From the NCBI GenBank assembly GCA_030746635.1, contig JASLMH010000033.1, forward strand, positions 1 to 34,552: 34,552 bases of DNA, read 5' to 3'. The DNA is from Alphaproteobacteria bacterium (lineage in GTDB: Bacteria > Pseudomonadota > Alphaproteobacteria > GCA-2731375). Positions 32,683 through 34,552 of the stretch are shown in pieces (position 1 is the first letter of the stretch; every line of letters starts with the position of its first letter). Below the pieces are notes generated by a model. That model saw only the letters and a list, made by a program, of their open reading frames with translations, was not told the DNA's origin and did no database searches. The position numbers and the translations under genes are program-made.

Positions 32683-33834
32683 TTAACGCAGCCAATCCTG
32701 TAGCCGCCTGGCGGCTTCGGCCATTTCGTCGGTGGCGCCGGCGAAAGAGAAGCGCACGTACGAGGCCCCGTCGACCGGATCGAAGTCGTTGCCCGGGGTG
32801 GCGGCGACGCCGGTTTCCCGCAGCATCTGGGCGCAGAAATCCTTGGCATCGTTGGTCAGCTTGCGCACGTCGGCATAGATGTAGAAGGCGCCGTCCGCCG
32901 GCGCCAGGCGATCGAACCCCGCTTTCGGCAATTCCGCCAGCAGCAGTTTGCGGTTCTCGGCGTAGCGGGCGACGTTGGCGTCCAATTCCCCCCGGCAATC
33001 GAAGGCCGCCAGGGCGGCATGCTGGGCCAGGGTCGGCGGCGATATGAACAGGTTCTGGGCCAAGCGCTCGACCGGCCGCACCAGATCCTCCGGCAGGACC
33101 ATCCAGCCCAGGCGCCAGCCGGTCATCGAATAGTATTTCGAGAAACTGTTGATCACCACCGCCTCGTCGTCCAGGCCGGCCGCGGTGGTGGCGGGCTGGC
33201 CGTAGGTGATGCCGTGATAGATCTCGTCCGAGATGTAGCGGATGCCGTGGCGGCGGCAATAGTCGACGATGGCGTGCAGTTCCTCGGCGCTCAGCATCGA
33301 GCCGGTGGGATTGGCCGGCGAGGCGATCAGCAGGCCGTCCAGGTCGGCGCCGCCGGCCCGGTCCAAATCCCCGAGGGTCGGCTGAAAGCGGCTGGCCGGG
33401 CCGACCGGTACGTCCACCACCCGGATGTCCAGGGCGGCGAGGATATTGCGGTAGCAGGGATAGCCCGGCCGCAGGATCGCCACCCTATCGCCGGCGTCGA
33501 AGGCGGCCAGGAAACCCAACAGGAAGGCTCCCGATGACCCGGCGGTGACGGCGATGCGTTCGGCCGGCACGCTGACGCCGTAGAATTCCCGATAGTGCTC
33601 GGCGATCCGCTGGCGCAGGGGCTCGATCCCCATCGCCAGGGTATAGCCCAGCACGTCGTCGTCGAGGGCCCGTTTCGCCGCCGCCACGACACCGCTCGGC
33701 GCCGCCGACGACGGCTGCCCGACCTCCATGTGCAGGACGTCGCCGCCGCTGGCCTCGCGCTCGGCCGCCGCTTTCATGACATCCATGACGATGAACGGCG
33801 GGATGTTGCTCCGCGCCCCGACCTTCATGCTCAT
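32683..33834 (-). CDS. Class I/II aminotransferase (PLP-dependent)
   Basis: A 383-residue fold-type I aminotransferase of the aspartate aminotransferase group. The PLP Schiff-base Lys233 is in SFSKYYSMTGWRLG, with Arg241 for the phosphate; Asn175 (PANPTG) and Asp203/Tyr206 (ISDEIYHG) contact the ring; and the arginine of YVRFSF near the C-terminus would bind the substrate carboxylate. The opening (RSNIPPFIVMDVMKAA, HMEVGQPS) is typical of aminotransferases of broad or unknown specificity in alphaproteobacteria. The ATG at 33834 starts one base after the stop of the upstream gamma-glutamyltransferase gene, with GAGG seven bases before it, so the pair is translationally coupled. Confidence 0.93.
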   Translation of the reverse strand: MSMKVGARSNIPPFIVMDVMKAAAEREASGGDVLHMEVGQPSSAAPSGVVAAAKRALDDDVLGYTLAMGIEPLRQRIAEHYREFYGVSVPAERIAVTAGSSGAFLLGFLAAFDAGDRVAILRPGYPCYRNILAALDIRVVDVPVGPASRFQPTLGDLDRAGGADLDGLLIASPANPTGSMLSAEELHAIVDYCRRHGIRYISDEIYHGITYGQPATTAAGLDDEAVVINSFSKYYSMTGWRLGWMVLPEDLVRPVERLAQNLFISPPTLAQHAALAAFDCRGELDANVARYAENRKLLLAELPKAGFDRLAPADGAFYIYADVRKLTNDAKDFCAQMLRETGVAATPGNDFDPVDGASYVRFSFAGATDEMAEAARRLQDWLR

Positions 33835-33835
33835 C

Positions 33836-34552
33836 TCAGAACCTCGCGCCGGAGACCAGGCCGAAGCCTCGGGGATCGGTGGCGAAGCGGCAGCCTTCCG
33901 GCTTGCTGCGGATACCGCCCTTGCACCAGATCGCCTGCACCAGACCGGCTCCCGGACCCGGCCGGCGGTCGCCGGACGAAGCCAGCATGGCGGCCACCGC
34001 GTCGGTCAGGCTGCGCCCGCCGGCCAAGGTGGCCTCGGCGATCCGCGCCGCCGCCTGGTTGCCGGCGGCGCCGCCCGATCCGGCCACCGCCAGGTGGGCC
34101 TCCTCGATATGGTGGTTGACCGCCAAAAGCGGCTCCGGGCGTTGGCCGCCGGCCCCGCTCGGTGCCAGGAACAGCCCCAGGGTCGGCACCATGCGGCCGA
34201 GACCGAATTCGCCGTTCATGCCAAAGACGCAGGCGACGGCCGAGCCGAACCGGTCGGCGACCACCAGCGCCGCCTCGCCAGCGGCCGTACCACCGCCGGC
34301 GCCGGTCAGGACCGGGCGGTGCAGGACGTTGTTACCGACCTTGCGCTGTACGGTCTTGCCCCAGGTAGCCCGATAGCCGCGCAAATCCCGCATGGTCAGC
34401 TTGCCGCCCTGAGAATTGGCGGCCGCGACAAATTGGCGGCCGGATTCGCCACCGTAAAGATCGGCGATGCCGCGGCTGCGAATCCGCGTCAGCAAGGCGG
34501 CCAGTTCCACCTGGATCAGCCCGCCTGCCTCCTGCCTGGCCGCGCCGTCCGG
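33836..34552 (-). CDS. Gamma-glutamyltransferase-like protein, 5' end outside the window, degenerate
   Basis: The last 238 codons of a gamma-glutamyltransferase homologue; the open frame continues off the right edge, so the start is not in the window (a GTG at 34510 is only an internal codon). Large-subunit sequence (LAALLTRIRSRGIADLYGGE, LTMRDLRGYRATW) passes after only about 45 residues into the small subunit (VVADRFGSAVACVFGMNG), where about 130 would be normal. The autoprocessing Thr nucleophile expected just before VVAD is absent (GEAALVVAD), and PLSSM is PLLAVN. A glycine-rich GSGGAAG remains. It is therefore probably inactive or altered. It is coupled to the aminotransferase gene downstream. 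Confidence 0.8.
   Translation of the reverse strand, partial: PDGAARQEAGGLIQVELAALLTRIRSRGIADLYGGESGRQFVAAANSQGGKLTMRDLRGYRATWGKTVQRKVGNNVLHRPVLTGAGGGTAAGEAALVVADRFGSAVACVFGMNGEFGLGRMVPTLGLFLAPSGAGGQRPEPLLAVNHHIEEAHLAVAGSGGAAGNQAAARIAEATLAGGRSLTDAVAAMLASSGDRRPGPGAGLVQAIWCKGGIRSKPEGCRFATDPRGFGLVSGARF

Overview
This 34.5-kb window is GC-rich chromosomal DNA from an alphaproteobacterium, probably a Rhodospirillales-like lineage. The clearest evidence is the block rne (forward), amiC, ponA and prfB (reverse), a gene order I know from many alphaproteobacteria. RNase E carries an acidic insertion in its S1 region and a C-terminal RRGWWQR motif, both typical of the class. The lineage is an inference; there is no rRNA marker. 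I see no tRNA, rRNA, CRISPR array, transposase, prophage gene or DNA-binding regulator.

Left and centre (1-20.2 kb) are metabolic. There is an EamA exporter and a VOC protein, then a reverse-strand TRAP transporter for an organic acid (dctP, dctQ, dctM) behind an SDR dehydrogenase. Divergent from these is a complete Liv-type ABC importer (binding protein, two permeases, two ATPases) followed by an RraA-like aldolase gene. Next comes acyl-CoA chemistry: two acyl-CoA ligases, a MaoC hydratase, two more SDRs and a two-domain protein of unknown function. A GYD-domain protein and a class III nucleotide cyclase fused to a TolB-like region and TPRs lie among them. Read together, these look like uptake, CoA activation and beta-oxidation-like processing of carboxylic acids. 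The substrate cannot be read from the sequence.

The centre-right (20.2-25.8 kb) has a ferritin-like DUF455 gene, a membrane-anchored coiled-coil M23 peptidase and an overlapping bactofilin, which resembles a cell-shape module. Facing it are a PlsB-like acyltransferase and prfB. prfB contains the classical RF2 programmed +1 frameshift. A remnant of an alpha/beta hydrolase C-terminus lies between bactofilin and the acyltransferase.

The right end (25.8-34.5 kb) holds PBP1A, the AmiC amidase, RNase E with a structured leader of about 340 nt, a class I aminotransferase and the 3' part of a degenerate gamma-glutamyltransferase gene that runs off the window. REP-like palindromes follow several genes; one exact 40-bp copy occurs at both ends of the window in the same position relative to a stop codon.

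I found no clearly new defence, mobile or biosynthetic system. The observations most worth a second look are the rne/amiC control region with a perfect 15-bp palindrome, the degenerate gamma-glutamyltransferase, the cyclase with changed base-recognition residues, the direct repeats upstream of the Liv operon and the hydrolase remnant.
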